From Onchidella celtica (Eukaryota; Mollusca; Gastropoda; Systellommatophora; Onchidiidae): DNA of 64,000 bases. The stretch lies in the NCBI GenBank assembly GCA_963931925.1, contig OZ007579.1:38911457-38975456 (forward strand), written 5' to 3'. Made by a program: the position numbers and the translations under genes. The notes beneath the pieces were generated by a model that worked only from the letters and a program-made list of their open reading frames with translations, was not told the DNA's origin and did not search any database. This document shows, in pieces, positions 22,125 through 33,360 of this stretch; the first letter of the stretch is position 1; every line of letters starts with the position of its first letter.

Positions 22125-22232
22125 CCTCACAGCCTCATGCAACATGCAGCGCCCTCTGAACATCATGTTGGTATCTCCTCCCTCAGAGAGAAGGCAGGTG
22201 ATAATGTCTTGTCGCGACATCTGAATACTTCG
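22125..22232 (-). CDS. ASB-like gene, second coding exon
   Basis: 36 codons between the acceptor TTCTTACAG and the donor GTCAGT, phase 0 at both ends. It encodes RSIQMSRQDIITCLLSEGGD and then TNMMFRGRCMLHEAVR, an ankyrin-type helix pair. It joins in frame to VSNEAML in the next exon. Confidence 0.85.
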
Positions 22233-23016
22233 CTGTAAGAAAAATATGGGAAAAGGAGTTAGACCATCAATTAATCAAAATACCAAATGCAAAACTGAAT
22301 ACTGGGAGGGGAAATGTCTGTGTGGCATTCTTCCATCTCATTACAAATATTTTTAAATCATCTTTCAACACAACAGTTCTACAATAACATACAAAAAAAA
22401 AAGACATACAATGAACTTAGACATGTATAAATTCATAAACTTTCTTTATCTATCCTTTACAATGATGCAATTTTGCTGTGTAATTTATCCTTATCGAAGC
22501 TACTGAAAAAGTAAAATATACCACAGGTTGAATGCTAATAATCAACATACTGCTGTCCAAAAATGGAATCAAGTGTCGTGGGGAGAAGATTAAAAATGGA
22601 AGCAAGTGACAATTTTATACCATCATTATTTCAAATCACTACTTTCAGCCCACGCATGTTGTGCTGTAATTGTGCATGACCATTAGTTATAAAAGTTTAA
22701 AAATCAAACAAGTCTTGCTATATGGTACCAACAGTTGAAATGTACTAAGACAACATCAAATAATTTCAAATTGTTGGTTCAGTATTCTACAACCGAAATC
22801 TTCTGCAAATAAATGTGCATGTTTTCTTTGGTTCCAGAGGGGCAGATTACCACTTTCATTTCCAGAAAAAAAAACAACAACAACAACATCCATCCTGCTT
22901 ATTGACTCAAATGTCTCAGTCATGAAATGTGATAAACTTATAAACAATTCTCAGTTAAAACTTGGAGCCAGATGAACTAAACTAAGACAACATGATGTTT
23001 GGAAAAACAGTCTTAC

Positions 23017-23208
23017 AAAAAGTGTCAACCCCACAACTGGTGATGATATGAAGCCTGGGTGTGCTGACTCTGTATCACGAATCAACTGCCTGAACTTGTC
23101 TGCATGACAGTTTTCTTGTTTGAATGCATGAGACAGAAACCAGACTGCCAGGTCTTGACCACGATGACGTGGTGTATTGGCGAAGTAGATGTTGTCACTC
23201 AGCATCAT
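23017..23208 (-). CDS. ASB-like gene, first coding exon
   Basis: Starts at ATG 23208 (a second ATG follows directly). It encodes 64 residues beginning MMLSDNIYFANTPRHRGQDL and ending SSPVVGLTLF before the donor GTAAGA. No signal peptide is evident. The exon is chosen because its phase-0 donor joins in frame to the next exon. The transcription start was not identified. Confidence 0.75.
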
Positions 23209-25299
23209 GAAGGTTTTTCACGTAAATGATGTTATAAATTCATAGTTCTGGTTCCTGTGTCAACTAGAGACAAAACAAATGTACATAATAATTTAATACA
23301 TTCATTTTACAGCAAGTTTGTCATACCTGTAAAGAAGGCGCGGTGTTTATGAGAAATCTGGCCTCTTAAAAAGGCTTAGTAAAGACAGATTTTTCTAATT
23401 TCCAGGCAACCTTTGATGTTATGCCATACTATTTCCCTGTACTTACTATCGGCAATATGGGACACCAGAAGCTGCTGCTTTGCACGCATGAACCTTATGT
23501 ATTTTAATTATACGTTCAAAGTACAAATGAGCACTTCAATTTATTAATTAAATTCAAAACAGGCTGTTATTACAAGTACGTATGCACCCCAAGCGTTTTG
23601 GTGATGATATGAAGCCTGAGCACTAAGGGCGTGTACGTCGGCTACCTATCCCTAACCCCATCCTAAATCTTATCGAATCCCTAACCCTGCCCCCAACCCT
23701 TCCTTCCAACCAAAACACGGGAGGAAAACAAAAAGAAAATCTCAAAGCATAATTTTATAGGCTGCTGTTAGGAGTAAAATTTGGGAGGACCTTTCTAGCT
23801 CTAGTCTAGAGTCCCACAAGGATTTAAAATACAAAGTGACTATTCGGACGGCTGGCACAATATCACGAATGATATTCGGCCAGCCAGACCTATCGGGCAT
23901 GACATCCGGGATGACATCGTCATTATCGTTTGAGCAAAATGGCAAACTTCCAGCTCGGAGAGTCAAAATTGGGCAAAAAGAAAAGGTTGCATGTTGCGAA
24001 ACCCCGCGTGAGAAATATGATTATGATATTTCCAGCTCGAAAGTACGTTTCCCTCTTTTGAGGCTTTTAACGCCACCTTGCACAAATTTTGCGAAGCAAT
24101 GTCAACAATTTTTGTTAAATGTCATGTGCGGAAAATTAAAGACCAATCTTTGCTGCATTTAGAGTTTGATAACAGCAGAAGTAGCAAGAAGAGCAATAAC
24201 AGAAGCAGTAATAACACTAGCGCAGTAGTAGCAATAACAACAGCCGTTGCCGCACTAGCAGCAGCATTGTCATACTGCAAAAAACAACAATGACGACAGC
24301 ATGAATGAGGCCTTGTAAACTCTTCTACTTCTGACCCTAACGAATGGCTGTAAATGAAAACAAAACAACAAAAACCAAAAAGAACTCAAACCAAAGTACA
24401 CACAGACCTACAAAAATGAACCACAAAAAAAGTGCAACTCCATTTTTGACGAAAGGGGAATCACTTTAAACAGATTGCCGAAAAGCACGCACGATATCCG
24501 AATAGTCGCTGCCTTTAAAATACGTGCCCCTCACGTAAAAAAGAACTTGGGAGGACGCTCTATTCTAATTCTATTCTAATTCTAGATCTAGAGTCTAGAT
24601 CTACTTGTAAATGTAACATTCTTTAATTAAAATATGTGAGGCGCTCCAGATCCAATCTAGAGTCTAGATCAAGAGTCTAGATCTAGAATCGAGAGATCTA
24701 GACGATCTAGACTCTAGATCTACAATGTGGATCTACATGGTGCAGAAGTTCTGACCTACTCTGCAAAAATGACATGACAGACGAATTCTTGTGAATTACT
24801 CAGGAGACCCAGCAGTAACAATGACAAACACAACAACTTCGGGGTATCTCACACCTGTCCCGCAATAATGTTTATTTACAATGTCCCCCCAGATTGCTGC
24901 CAACTTCCGGTTAAAACTAAAACCTGGCCAGAAGCTATGTCAAAGCGATGTCTGGGCACAGGAACCAGAAACGAAACACGTACTGTTCAAACATTCAATA
25001 CACGCCTCTGTTCAGCTCTGATTTGAAAAAAAAAACAAAAAACGAAAATCCGACTTTTTAAAAATTTAATTAAAAAGGAGAAGAGGAGAGAAGCATTTTA
25101 ACGACCTTGATGAAATTGTCAAGCCAAATCGTTTACACCAGTGTTACCGTAACAGCGGTAGTGGGTCAAAACAGGCCAAAAACTCCCTCACCCGCTTTTT
25201 GTTTTGTTTTGTTTTAGTGTTAGAGTATTAATAAAGGCTGATATGTTAAGAAATAACAGGTCACGGCATTGGCTGTACGATATTCATCGTAATAGTTGC
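23209..25299. other. Upstream flank of the ASB-like gene
   Basis: No gene was recognised. An AGC/AAC-rich trinucleotide block lies at about 24170-24290, giving Ala/Ser/Asn frames that are low complexity. A block rich in TCTAGA and GATCTAGA palindromes lies at about 24560-24735. Confidence 0.45.
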
Positions 25300-25448
25300 A
25301 ACATAGTATAGATTTTATGGTTCATGAAATCCGGCACACAACATCCCTGTAACTTCGACCTCCAATCAGTGCCTAGCTGTGCGGAGTAAAGGAGTTGTGT
25401 GCGAAATCAATTACATGGTGCAACATGCCATGCCTCTTGGTTATATCT

Positions 25449-28400
25449 AATAATAATAATAATAACACCCGACATAAAGTATGTCAGGCCAGAGTTTTCT
25501 GCTATTGTATGACAGTACACAATACAGCCTGCTACTGTCACCCCCACTGTCTTGTGGGTCATCTCGGGAGAGAGGAAGACTAGGGGAAGGTAACCCTGAA
25601 TACAAATACCACACTGCCTTGTGTGTTGCTATGATAGCAAAGGCTATGGGAGTAAACCCAGACAGAAAATCAGGAGTGGAGACCCGAAGGTGGTTGTCAG
25701 GGAGAACTGCATCAAACTGGCTTCCAGCATCTCCTGCAGCCGGACTAGTTCCAAATGTATTGACCTGGTCTCTCCCTTGGGTTTAACTAGAATGGCAGAG
25801 AGAGGGGTGGTGCCTCTGGGCAAAGCACCATCTCTTAAAAATAGCCCAGACAAGGCAGCAAAACGAGGAGGCGTTTGCTCGGGCTTGGCAAGCGTCTGTC
25901 TCTCCTCTATAAGCCCACCCATTTCCGATTTGGAGAGGACACTCCAGCCATCCGTTACGGATGGGCACAACACGGGAGGTGGCAGTTACCGGTAATAAGC
26001 TCAATCCATTTGGCGTACGGATGAGCGCCAGGGGTCCCCTCTGTCGGTGGGAGCGGCTTTTCAGCTGCATTGATCAACTACCGCCCGCCGTAACCTGGGC
26101 AGCCCCCAGGCAGTTGGGTGTTGTTCCGCCACGTCAGCCTGCTTCATAAGCTGGTTGGAGCTAGACCAAAAGTCGAAAAGCTCACGTAAAGTGTGCACTT
26201 GGCAAAAACAGAAAAATACTAAAACTTGGTACCTGGAACGTCAGAACAATGCGCCCAGGCTTGCAACAGCAAGATCTCACTGATATTGACTCCATCAGGA
26301 AATCCCAAATTATTGATCGAGAACTTCAGCTACTAAACATCGACATCGCTGCCCTTCAAGAAACTCGACTTCCCGACTCCGGGTCAGTCAAAGAAGAAAA
26401 CTACACCTTCTTCTGGCAGGGCCTTAGCAGCGAACAGCCGAGAATCCACGGCGTGGGCTTCGCCATAAAAAACTCCCTTATCAATTCGATCGCAACTCCA
26501 ATTGGAGTGTCAGAACGCATCATGACACTCAGACTGAACACCCGGTCTGGTTTTACCAACATTATCTGTATCTATGCCCCAACACTTACCTCCTCTGACG
26601 AAACCAAAGACATTTTCTACGAGGCATTGCAGAGGACTCTCCACAACATCCCTCTCACCGAAGGCCTGCTAATTCTGGGTGACTTTAACGCTCGAGTGGG
26701 AGCAGATCACTCCGCATGGCCAAAGTGCATTGGGCACTTCGGCATTGGCAACATCAACGAAAACGGGCAGCGCCTTCTGGAGCTATGCTCCGTAAACTCA
26801 TTATGTGTTACAAACACGTACTTTGACCTTAAGAGATGCCAAAGAACATCATGGCGCCATCCCAGGTCTGGCCATTGGCATCAATTAGATCTTATTCTCT
26901 CAAGGAGGAAGAGTTTGGGCTGTATAAAAATAACTCGTTCCCTCCACAGTGCTGACTGTGACACCGACCATGCACTGGTAGTCAGCAAAATCAAAATTTC
27001 GGCCAAGAAAATATACAGATCAAAAGCCCCTTCAATCCCTAAGATCAATGTAACAGCAATCAGAGATGAATCAAATAGAAAGTCATTTGAAAAGTTATTT
27101 GCTGAAAGCATGGATAATGTCACCCAATGTGACTCGGTAGATGAAACATGGAACACTCTCAGTTCAAAAATTCATGACTGTGCCATCAAGTCTTTTGGAC
27201 AGCATAAAGTTTCAAACAACGACTGGGTAGCCCAGAACAGCGAAATTCTCCTACCTCTCATTGAGCAAAAGAAATCTGCTTTCAATGAGTATAACAAAAA
27301 TTGCAATCAGAGTACAAAAACTTGTTTGAAAAATGCAAAAGCTAAACTTCAGCTGGAGGTAAGACGTTGCGCCAACAAATACTGGACAGACTTGTGTAAC
27401 AGCATACAAGAGGCAAATGAAAAGGGAGATATGAAAACCGCCTTTAGTCAGATGAAAGTAGCTCTTGGGCCAATCATCACCAAAAGCGCCCCACTTAAGT
27501 CTGTAAATGGTGAACCCATCACAGATAAAAATGAACAACTGAATAGGTGGGTAGAGCATTACTCTCTGTTGTATTCAACTGAGAAAAATATTCCACCAGA
27601 TTTTGAGGAACACCTCCAAAAACTGCCAATAATGGCCGAACTTGACGCTGAACCTTCCTTAGTCGAGCTTTCCAATGCAATCGACCACCTGTCTGCTGGA
27701 AAAGCCACAGGAAGTGACAACATTCCTGCAGAGGTATTAAAAGACCTAAAAGGCCCACTATTACCACACCTGTATAATCTGTTACTGCAGTGTTGGAAAG
27801 AAGGCGTGATACCACATGATATGAGAGACGCCAAAATTGTCACACTTTACAAGAACAAAGGAGACAAAGGCGACTGCAACAACTATCGAGGCATATCCCT
27901 CCTCAGCATTACTGGAAAGGCTTTTGCTCGCGTCATCCTCTGCCGCCTTCAACAACTGGCGGAAAAAGTCTTACCAGAAACACAATGTGGCTTTCGAAGC
28001 AAACGATCAACTATTGACATGATATTTGCACTTCGGCAAATCCAAGAAAAATGTAAAGAACAAAACAGGCCGCTTATAACATGCTTTGTGGACCTAACAA
28101 AGGCTTTCGACACCGTAAGCCGATCTGGCCTGTATGCAGTCCTTAAATCCATAGGCTGTCCACCAACATTGCTAAAACTTATTGCATCCTTCCACACTGA
28201 CATGAGGGCATGTGTCAACTTTGAGGGCTGCACATCCAATTCATTTGCTGTAAACAGCGGTGTGAAGCAGGGATGTGTTCTTGCTCCTACCTTATTTGGT
28301 ATATATTTTGCAGCCCTACTCAAGAATGCCTTTGGTCAATGTTCAGGTGGAGTACTTATTAACACCAGAGTGGACGGCTCCATTTTTAATGTTGCCAGAC

Positions 28401-29435
28401 TAAAAGCAAAATCTCGTACAGAGCATTTTATGTTACAAGAGCTCCTCTTCGCAGATGATGCTGCAATCGTGGCCCACGATGAAACCACGCTCCATGCTCT
28501 CATCAATAGCCTTGCCAAAGCCTGTGACAAATTCATGCTAAAGATCAGTGTCTCAAAAACTGTAGTTTTGACACAAGGCTTGAGAAACCCCAACCCAATC
28601 ATGCTGAATGGCTCTCCTCTGGAGCAAGTGGGAAAATTCTGCTACCTAGGCTCAACCATCAGTGGTAGCACAGACATAACAACTGAAATAAATGCCAGAA
28701 TAGGAAAGGCGGCCACAGCTTTTGGCAAACTCTCAAAAAGGGTGTGGAACAATAGCAAGCTGACCATCAAAACAAAGGTACTCGTGTACCAAACTTGCGT
28801 CCTAAGCACCCTGCTGTATGGCTCAGAGACATGGACCACCTACTCCAAACATGAAAGATCCCTCAACTCCTTCCACCTGCGCTGCCTACGCAAAATTCTC
28901 AAGATCAAGTGGCAAGACAGGATCTCAAATATCGAAGTTCTGAGCCGAGCCAACATTCCATCAACTCAGGCTCTCCTAGGCAAAAAAAGACTGCGGTGGC
29001 TTGGACATCTCCACCGTATGGAAAATGATCGCATCCCCAGACAAATTCTCTACGGGGAACTTGCTACTGGCAACCGACCCAGAGGTAGGCCACATCTGCG
29101 ATTCAAAGACACTTGCAAGGTCACGATGAAAGCATTCAACATCGACCCCAATGAATGGGAGAACCTTGCAAATGATCGAAGCAGATGGAGACAAAAATTG
29201 CGCAGTGGCACGCTCGCAATAGACTTCAAGGCAAAAGAAACATACCTGACAAAACGACAGAGGCGGAATGAAAACACTCGCCAAAGTGAACCCAAAAGAC
29301 TGACCTGCAATCACTGCCATCGCACTCTCGGGTCAAACATTGGTAGAATAAGCCACGAGAGAAGCTGTCAGTCAAAGTGAAAGTGAATATTCTAGCTGCT
29401 AAGACCGTCTGTAAAGACGCTAAAGGCCATATAAT
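25449..29435 (+). mobile_element. Apparently complete EN-RT LINE (3.98 kb)
   Basis: The element has a 5' region of about 0.8 kb, one long open frame (26249-29380) and a short 3' UTR ending AAAGGCCAT then (ATA)n. Both ends sit in TAA/ATA repeats (25449-25466 and 29429-29446), the split tail of an older L2-like element, so insertion was into that tail. Near-identical 3' parts at 7433-7819 and 53536-54530 show that the family moved recently. Confidence 0.85.
26249..29380 (+). CDS. LINE ORF2: endonuclease-reverse transcriptase
   Basis: 1043 residues with no stops. The endonuclease/exonuclease/phosphatase domain comes first: LNIDIAALQETRLPD with the catalytic Glu near residue 35, GDFNARVG near 144, CDTDHALV near 240. 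The reverse transcriptase follows: GKATGSDNIPAEVL, NNYRGISLLSITGKAFARV, FVDLTKAFDTV, SGVKQGCVLAPTLF near 671, LLFADDAA near 735 and GKFCYLGSTISGS. A C-terminal region with CNHCHRTLGSNIGRISHERSC (C-x2-C-x12-H-x3-C) may bind nucleic acid. The first endonuclease motif (LGTWNVRT) lies upstream of the ATG in the same frame. The true start may therefore be earlier or non-AUG, with an in-frame stop about 70 bases farther up. The domain layout fits RTE/RTE-X-like or related clades; the clade was not settled. Confidence 0.92.
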   Translation: MRPGLQQQDLTDIDSIRKSQIIDRELQLLNIDIAALQETRLPDSGSVKEENYTFFWQGLSSEQPRIHGVGFAIKNSLINSIATPIGVSERIMTLRLNTRSGFTNIICIYAPTLTSSDETKDIFYEALQRTLHNIPLTEGLLILGDFNARVGADHSAWPKCIGHFGIGNINENGQRLLELCSVNSLCVTNTYFDLKRCQRTSWRHPRSGHWHQLDLILSRRKSLGCIKITRSLHSADCDTDHALVVSKIKISAKKIYRSKAPSIPKINVTAIRDESNRKSFEKLFAESMDNVTQCDSVDETWNTLSSKIHDCAIKSFGQHKVSNNDWVAQNSEILLPLIEQKKSAFNEYNKNCNQSTKTCLKNAKAKLQLEVRRCANKYWTDLCNSIQEANEKGDMKTAFSQMKVALGPIITKSAPLKSVNGEPITDKNEQLNRWVEHYSLLYSTEKNIPPDFEEHLQKLPIMAELDAEPSLVELSNAIDHLSAGKATGSDNIPAEVLKDLKGPLLPHLYNLLLQCWKEGVIPHDMRDAKIVTLYKNKGDKGDCNNYRGISLLSITGKAFARVILCRLQQLAEKVLPETQCGFRSKRSTIDMIFALRQIQEKCKEQNRPLITCFVDLTKAFDTVSRSGLYAVLKSIGCPPTLLKLIASFHTDMRACVNFEGCTSNSFAVNSGVKQGCVLAPTLFGIYFAALLKNAFGQCSGGVLINTRVDGSIFNVARLKAKSRTEHFMLQELLFADDAAIVAHDETTLHALINSLAKACDKFMLKISVSKTVVLTQGLRNPNPIMLNGSPLEQVGKFCYLGSTISGSTDITTEINARIGKAATAFGKLSKRVWNNSKLTIKTKVLVYQTCVLSTLLYGSETWTTYSKHERSLNSFHLRCLRKILKIKWQDRISNIEVLSRANIPSTQALLGKKRLRWLGHLHRMENDRIPRQILYGELATGNRPRGRPHLRFKDTCKVTMKAFNIDPNEWENLANDRSRWRQKLRSGTLAIDFKAKETYLTKRQRRNENTRQSEPKRLTCNHCHRTLGSNIGRISHERSCQSK

Positions 29436-29870
29436 AATAATAACAAATAGAATTTCTATAGCGCATTTCTAATAAAATTATTACTCAATGCGCTGTACAT
29501 TGCATCAATAATTCATGCATACACTTTCCAAATCTCGTACTAAAACACGCACTCTCATCCATATAAACTTTCAGTTTCACACACATAGACGCTCTTAGTC
29601 ATATAACACTGGCTTATATAATCAATTGTAACATCAAAGTACAGAATAGAATTTTGAAAATTTAACAGTTTCGGAGGAAAAAGTGATGTTTTACGCTTTT
29701 CTTAAAGCTTTCAAGATTCGGTGATTCACGAATGTTCAAGGGTATCTGGTTCCAGACAAAAGGTCCAAAATAGTTGAAGGATGGCCTATAGTTTTATAGT
29801 TTTTAGATGGGATTCTTAAGATTGTTTTGTCACTTGATGATCCTAGTGAACGAGATGGTGTGTAAACTTG
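29436..29870 (-). mobile_element. 3' part of an L2-like LINE split by a later insertion
   Basis: The minus strand encodes YTPSRSLGSSSDKTILRIPS, then GPFVWNQIPLNIRESPNL and SFKKSVKHHFFLRNC before a stop, the C-terminus of an L2/CR1-type ORF2. The 3' end is ATTCTATTTGTTATTATTATTAT. The frame resumes at 33991 once the insertion between is removed. Confidence 0.85.
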
Positions 29871-30040
29871 TGTGGTATGTGGTATTTTGGCATTCAGTAT
29901 TTTGTCTTAAAGGAGCGTAGGAGCGTGTTCCAATCACAGTGCTTAACTGTGAGCGACAGTTAGACTGACCCGCCCCCGAGACCGTGGGAGGATGGGAAAG
30001 AATCGTATAAAACCCCGGGCCTGTCAAGCCCCAAGCACTG

Positions 30041-33000
30041 TTAAGGGTATCTGTCCCGTTTCCCAGATGCGGTTAAAGAACTCCAGGAGCGCGACCTTAA
30101 ATATTTCAGAGGTGTTTTTGAGGGCAGTGTAGGTGATCCCATCCCCCCCCCCGGGGCGGAGTCTCCCCTTTTCCCATTTAGCGCTCCCTGGAGTTCTCCC
30201 ATGGTCAACGGGTCATCGCAGATACCCTTAACATACAAACACGCACATGTAGTGCCCATCCCAAAACCAAACAAGGATCCGCATGACCCGGCATCATACC
30301 GGCCCATCTCATTAACTTCACACATAGGTAAAACATTAGAAGCCATTGTCAAAAATCGGTTACAATCTTTTATTGAAAGGGAGGGAATCATTTCAAACAA
30401 ACAGGCAGGTTTTCGTAGGAACAGACAAGCACTAGATAATGTAGCCTACTTAGAACATTACATTAAAGCGGCTAGGGGAAGTAGACGTAGCACAGTAGGA
30501 GTCATATACTTAGACATGAAATCTGCATTTGATATGGTTAAGAGGGAAGGGATTCTACAAAACCTAAATTTATTCGGAATTAAGGGAAGGTTGTATAATT
30601 ACATTTTAAACTATCTCACACACAGAACCTTCCAAGTTAGAATAGGACTCACATTTTCTGAAACACATGTGCAGCCCCACGGGACCCCCCAGGGAGGAAT
30701 TCTGTCGCCGATCTTGTTCAACATTGCAGTAAACCATATCCAAAACGTAAAATTACATTCTGAAACTGAAATACTGCAATATGCCGATGACATAGCTATC
30801 TTTAGGAAAGGTAAATTGGGCAAAGTAACACGCAGCTCATTACCAAAAGTTTTAGAAAACGAGGCAAACAATATTATTGAACAGTTAGGATATTTGGGAT
30901 TAAAAGCAAACGCCTCGAAAACACAATTAGTCTTTTATAACTCAAAAAAGAATGGAAAAGTCCAAATTCAAGGCACCCCTGTACATTCCACGTCATCGGC
31001 AAAATTTCTGGGGGTCATTTTGGATCGAAATTTAACATATAGGGAGCAGATCGGTGACAGAGCCAGAAAGAGTTTGGGGGCCTTAAATGTAATGAGAAGG
31101 ATTTCCGGCTGGAGATACGCCGCCCCCTTCAAAACTAGGCTTCTCCTCTATAACAACTATATTAGGGCTAGATTTTCATACGGGGAGGAGCTCTATCACA
31201 CAGGAAACAAAACTAGCTTAGACAGCCTGGATTCTATACAGTACTCAGCCCTTAAAAATCTTTCACAAATACACAGTGGACCCAGTCAATTAAAATTAAA
31301 TGCGGCTCTTAAAATACCCCCTTTACATCTGGAAAGAACTAAAAGCATTCTGAAATACTGGGCCAGAACAAAATTAAATCCAGGCAACCCTATAAACATC
31401 ATCATTGAAAACTATGAAACTGAAATCCAACTTAAACGAAAGCCGCGACTAGACACATTAAGAAATAAAAGTTTAATCCATAACATGATTGATCTATCCC
31501 ACAAACTCGGGGGCGGTAATCTCCAGCTGGACTGCCACCTCCCACTTCCACCAACCTGGGGGCTCGCGGGACTCACCTTAGACACCGCCCTGGCAGATGA
31601 AATCAGTAAAAAACTAGATACACCTACCATTATGAAAGCCAGGGTGTACGAACACATAGAAAGATACTACAAACACACAGAGAAGATTTACACGGATGGG
31701 TCGAAGACAGAGGACGGGCGTGTGGGATTGGGCATCTACAGCACAGACACAGACTTAGATAGGTCAATCAGAATCACAGACAACACGAGTATACTCACCG
31801 CAGAGCTACACGCAATACAACAAACACTTATAGAATTGGACGCCCGCCGGATCACGGACCGACGGGTGACCATTCTTACAGACTCATTATCAGCCATAAA
31901 GACAATACAGACAGAAAGCCAGTCTAACAGCAAACACAACATGATACACAGCATTATCACACTTGTAGATAGGATTTTCAGATGCGGTACAGACGTGGTC
32001 CTGCTATGGATACCGGGCCACGTGGGGGTCACCGGGAATGAACGGGCCGACCTCCTGGCTAAGAGTGCCACAACAAAAACAGAAATTTTAAACATTAAAC
32101 TAGATAAAAGTGACATCTATAGTCTAATTAAAAAACATATAAATGAAATTTGGAAAACTGAATTTGAAGGATACCTAAATCAAAAAGTAAACATAATAAA
32201 GCAGATATATCAGAACTGGGAAACATTTGTTATGGATTTTAGCACTCCCAGCGAGCTAGGCCTAAATACCCTAAGAATAGAAACTTATAGACTTAGGGGC
32301 AACTTTAATTGTAATCTCTGCGACGTCCCCATGACGACAGAGCACATTCTTTTTAACTGTAAGAAAAATGTAATAGAAAGGAATAAACTCAAAAGGTTAT
32401 TTAATGAAACGAAAAAACCATTTACATTGGCCGGTGTCTTGTCTCTTGTAGACAATAGTTTTAAAAAAGAAAAAAGGGCCCTTGTCAACAAAATAAATCT
32501 ATATGTTGACTGTAACAAAGCTGGCACCCCTGACCTGGCAGATCATGGTAGCAATGGCACCACTCAAAATCCCATCGCGGAATAGCGTGCTGAGGTCGGC
32601 CACCGGTGGGGGCCGGAGGCTGGGTGACGCCGTTTCAACCGCGCACGGACTGACAGAGGGCTCGCCAGCTATAAATATAAAACAAATAAATATATACGTA
32701 ACTACAATATTTTAATTAAAAAATCTTAAATAAATAAATATATTAATATACAAACACATTGTTTTGTGATATAAATTTATTTTAGAACAGTTATCCTTTT
32801 ATCTGCCAGGGCCGACAGACTCTTTCTGCCGACCCAGCCATACAGGCAGAAACAATGGCCTCGGATGCCTATTGCACCCGGGACCACCCAACGCAGAGTT
32901 TTTAATAAGATCCCTGAAATTATGCTCTGCTGCGGGACTAGTCTTGGTGCCGCCAGGCTGCCTGGCGGCACCAAGAACTAAAGACCAAAATTCAAAAACT

Positions 33001-33348
33001 CTAGAGCCCTGCTAGGTCCTAATATCTTATTACTTGTTTTAACTGGGGCTCTAGAAGAAAACAGTCAATTAGTGACATGTTATATTGGCTATAAAGGGAT
33101 CAAACTCCTGAAAGGGACAGTGTCTCAGAACTGCTCCTCTATCTTCCCCTTTCTCCTGTCTTGTCCTTGCCCTTGCCTTGGCGCATCCCAAAAATTAATA
33201 AATATAAAATACCACGAAGAATGAAGAAACAACAGAAAGAAAGAAAGAAAAAAAGAACAACAACAAGAAAGACCAAAGAGAGAGAAAATCAAGAACAGGG
33301 GGCCAACAGCACTATGCTGAGGCCCCCGAGAAACAAAAGAACTCATCC
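30041..33348 (+). mobile_element. RNase-H-bearing LINE with a 5' inversion
   Basis: A perfect 13-bp duplication GCCCCAAGCACTG (30028-30040, 33349-33361) bounds the insert. The first 180 bp are inverted. The minus strand of 30040-30218 encodes DDPLTMGELQGAL ... GDGITYTALKNTSEIFK ... RIWETGQIPLT. The + strand then resumes at the same point with QIPLTYKHAHVVPI. The two parts share CAGATACCCTTAACA (complement of 30039-30053; 30219-30233). This is the structure left by twin priming. The 3' UTR spans 32586-33348. Confidence 0.88.
30201..32585 (+). CDS. LINE ORF2 (truncated): reverse transcriptase-RNase H
   Basis: The real LINE frame begins near 30219 with QIPLTYKHAHVVPIPKP. RT motifs follow in order: YRPISLTSHIGKTLEAIV, KQAGFRRNRQALDN, VIYLDMKSAFDMV, HGTPQGGILSPILFNIA, LQYADDIAIF near residue 193 and FLGVILDRNLTY. 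An RNase H domain follows with YTDGSKTEDG near 498, AELHAIQQTL, LTDSLSAIKTI and GHVGVTGNERADLLAK. A CCHC-like cluster (CNLCDVPMTTEHILFNC) is near the end, then a stop at 32583-32585. The endonuclease is absent because of 5' truncation. The layout is that of I/R1/LOA-group LINEs. The frame itself is unbroken, but the upstream Met codons lie in inverted sequence, so it is not a natural start. Confidence 0.9.
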   Translation: MVNGSSQIPLTYKHAHVVPIPKPNKDPHDPASYRPISLTSHIGKTLEAIVKNRLQSFIEREGIISNKQAGFRRNRQALDNVAYLEHYIKAARGSRRSTVGVIYLDMKSAFDMVKREGILQNLNLFGIKGRLYNYILNYLTHRTFQVRIGLTFSETHVQPHGTPQGGILSPILFNIAVNHIQNVKLHSETEILQYADDIAIFRKGKLGKVTRSSLPKVLENEANNIIEQLGYLGLKANASKTQLVFYNSKKNGKVQIQGTPVHSTSSAKFLGVILDRNLTYREQIGDRARKSLGALNVMRRISGWRYAAPFKTRLLLYNNYIRARFSYGEELYHTGNKTSLDSLDSIQYSALKNLSQIHSGPSQLKLNAALKIPPLHLERTKSILKYWARTKLNPGNPINIIIENYETEIQLKRKPRLDTLRNKSLIHNMIDLSHKLGGGNLQLDCHLPLPPTWGLAGLTLDTALADEISKKLDTPTIMKARVYEHIERYYKHTEKIYTDGSKTEDGRVGLGIYSTDTDLDRSIRITDNTSILTAELHAIQQTLIELDARRITDRRVTILTDSLSAIKTIQTESQSNSKHNMIHSIITLVDRIFRCGTDVVLLWIPGHVGVTGNERADLLAKSATTKTEILNIKLDKSDIYSLIKKHINEIWKTEFEGYLNQKVNIIKQIYQNWETFVMDFSTPSELGLNTLRIETYRLRGNFNCNLCDVPMTTEHILFNCKKNVIERNKLKRLFNETKKPFTLAGVLSLVDNSFKKEKRALVNKINLYVDCNKAGTPDLADHGSNGTTQNPIAE

Positions 33349-33360
33349 GCCCCAAGCACT

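Noticed and set aside
24078..24293. Ala/Ser/Asn-rich open frame
   Set aside because: Comes from AGC/AAC trinucleotide repeats, with no recognisable domain or splice structure.
30041..30400. 119-codon minus-strand frame as an independent gene
   Set aside because: It is partly the inverted 5' piece of the RNase-H LINE and partly the antisense of its RT.
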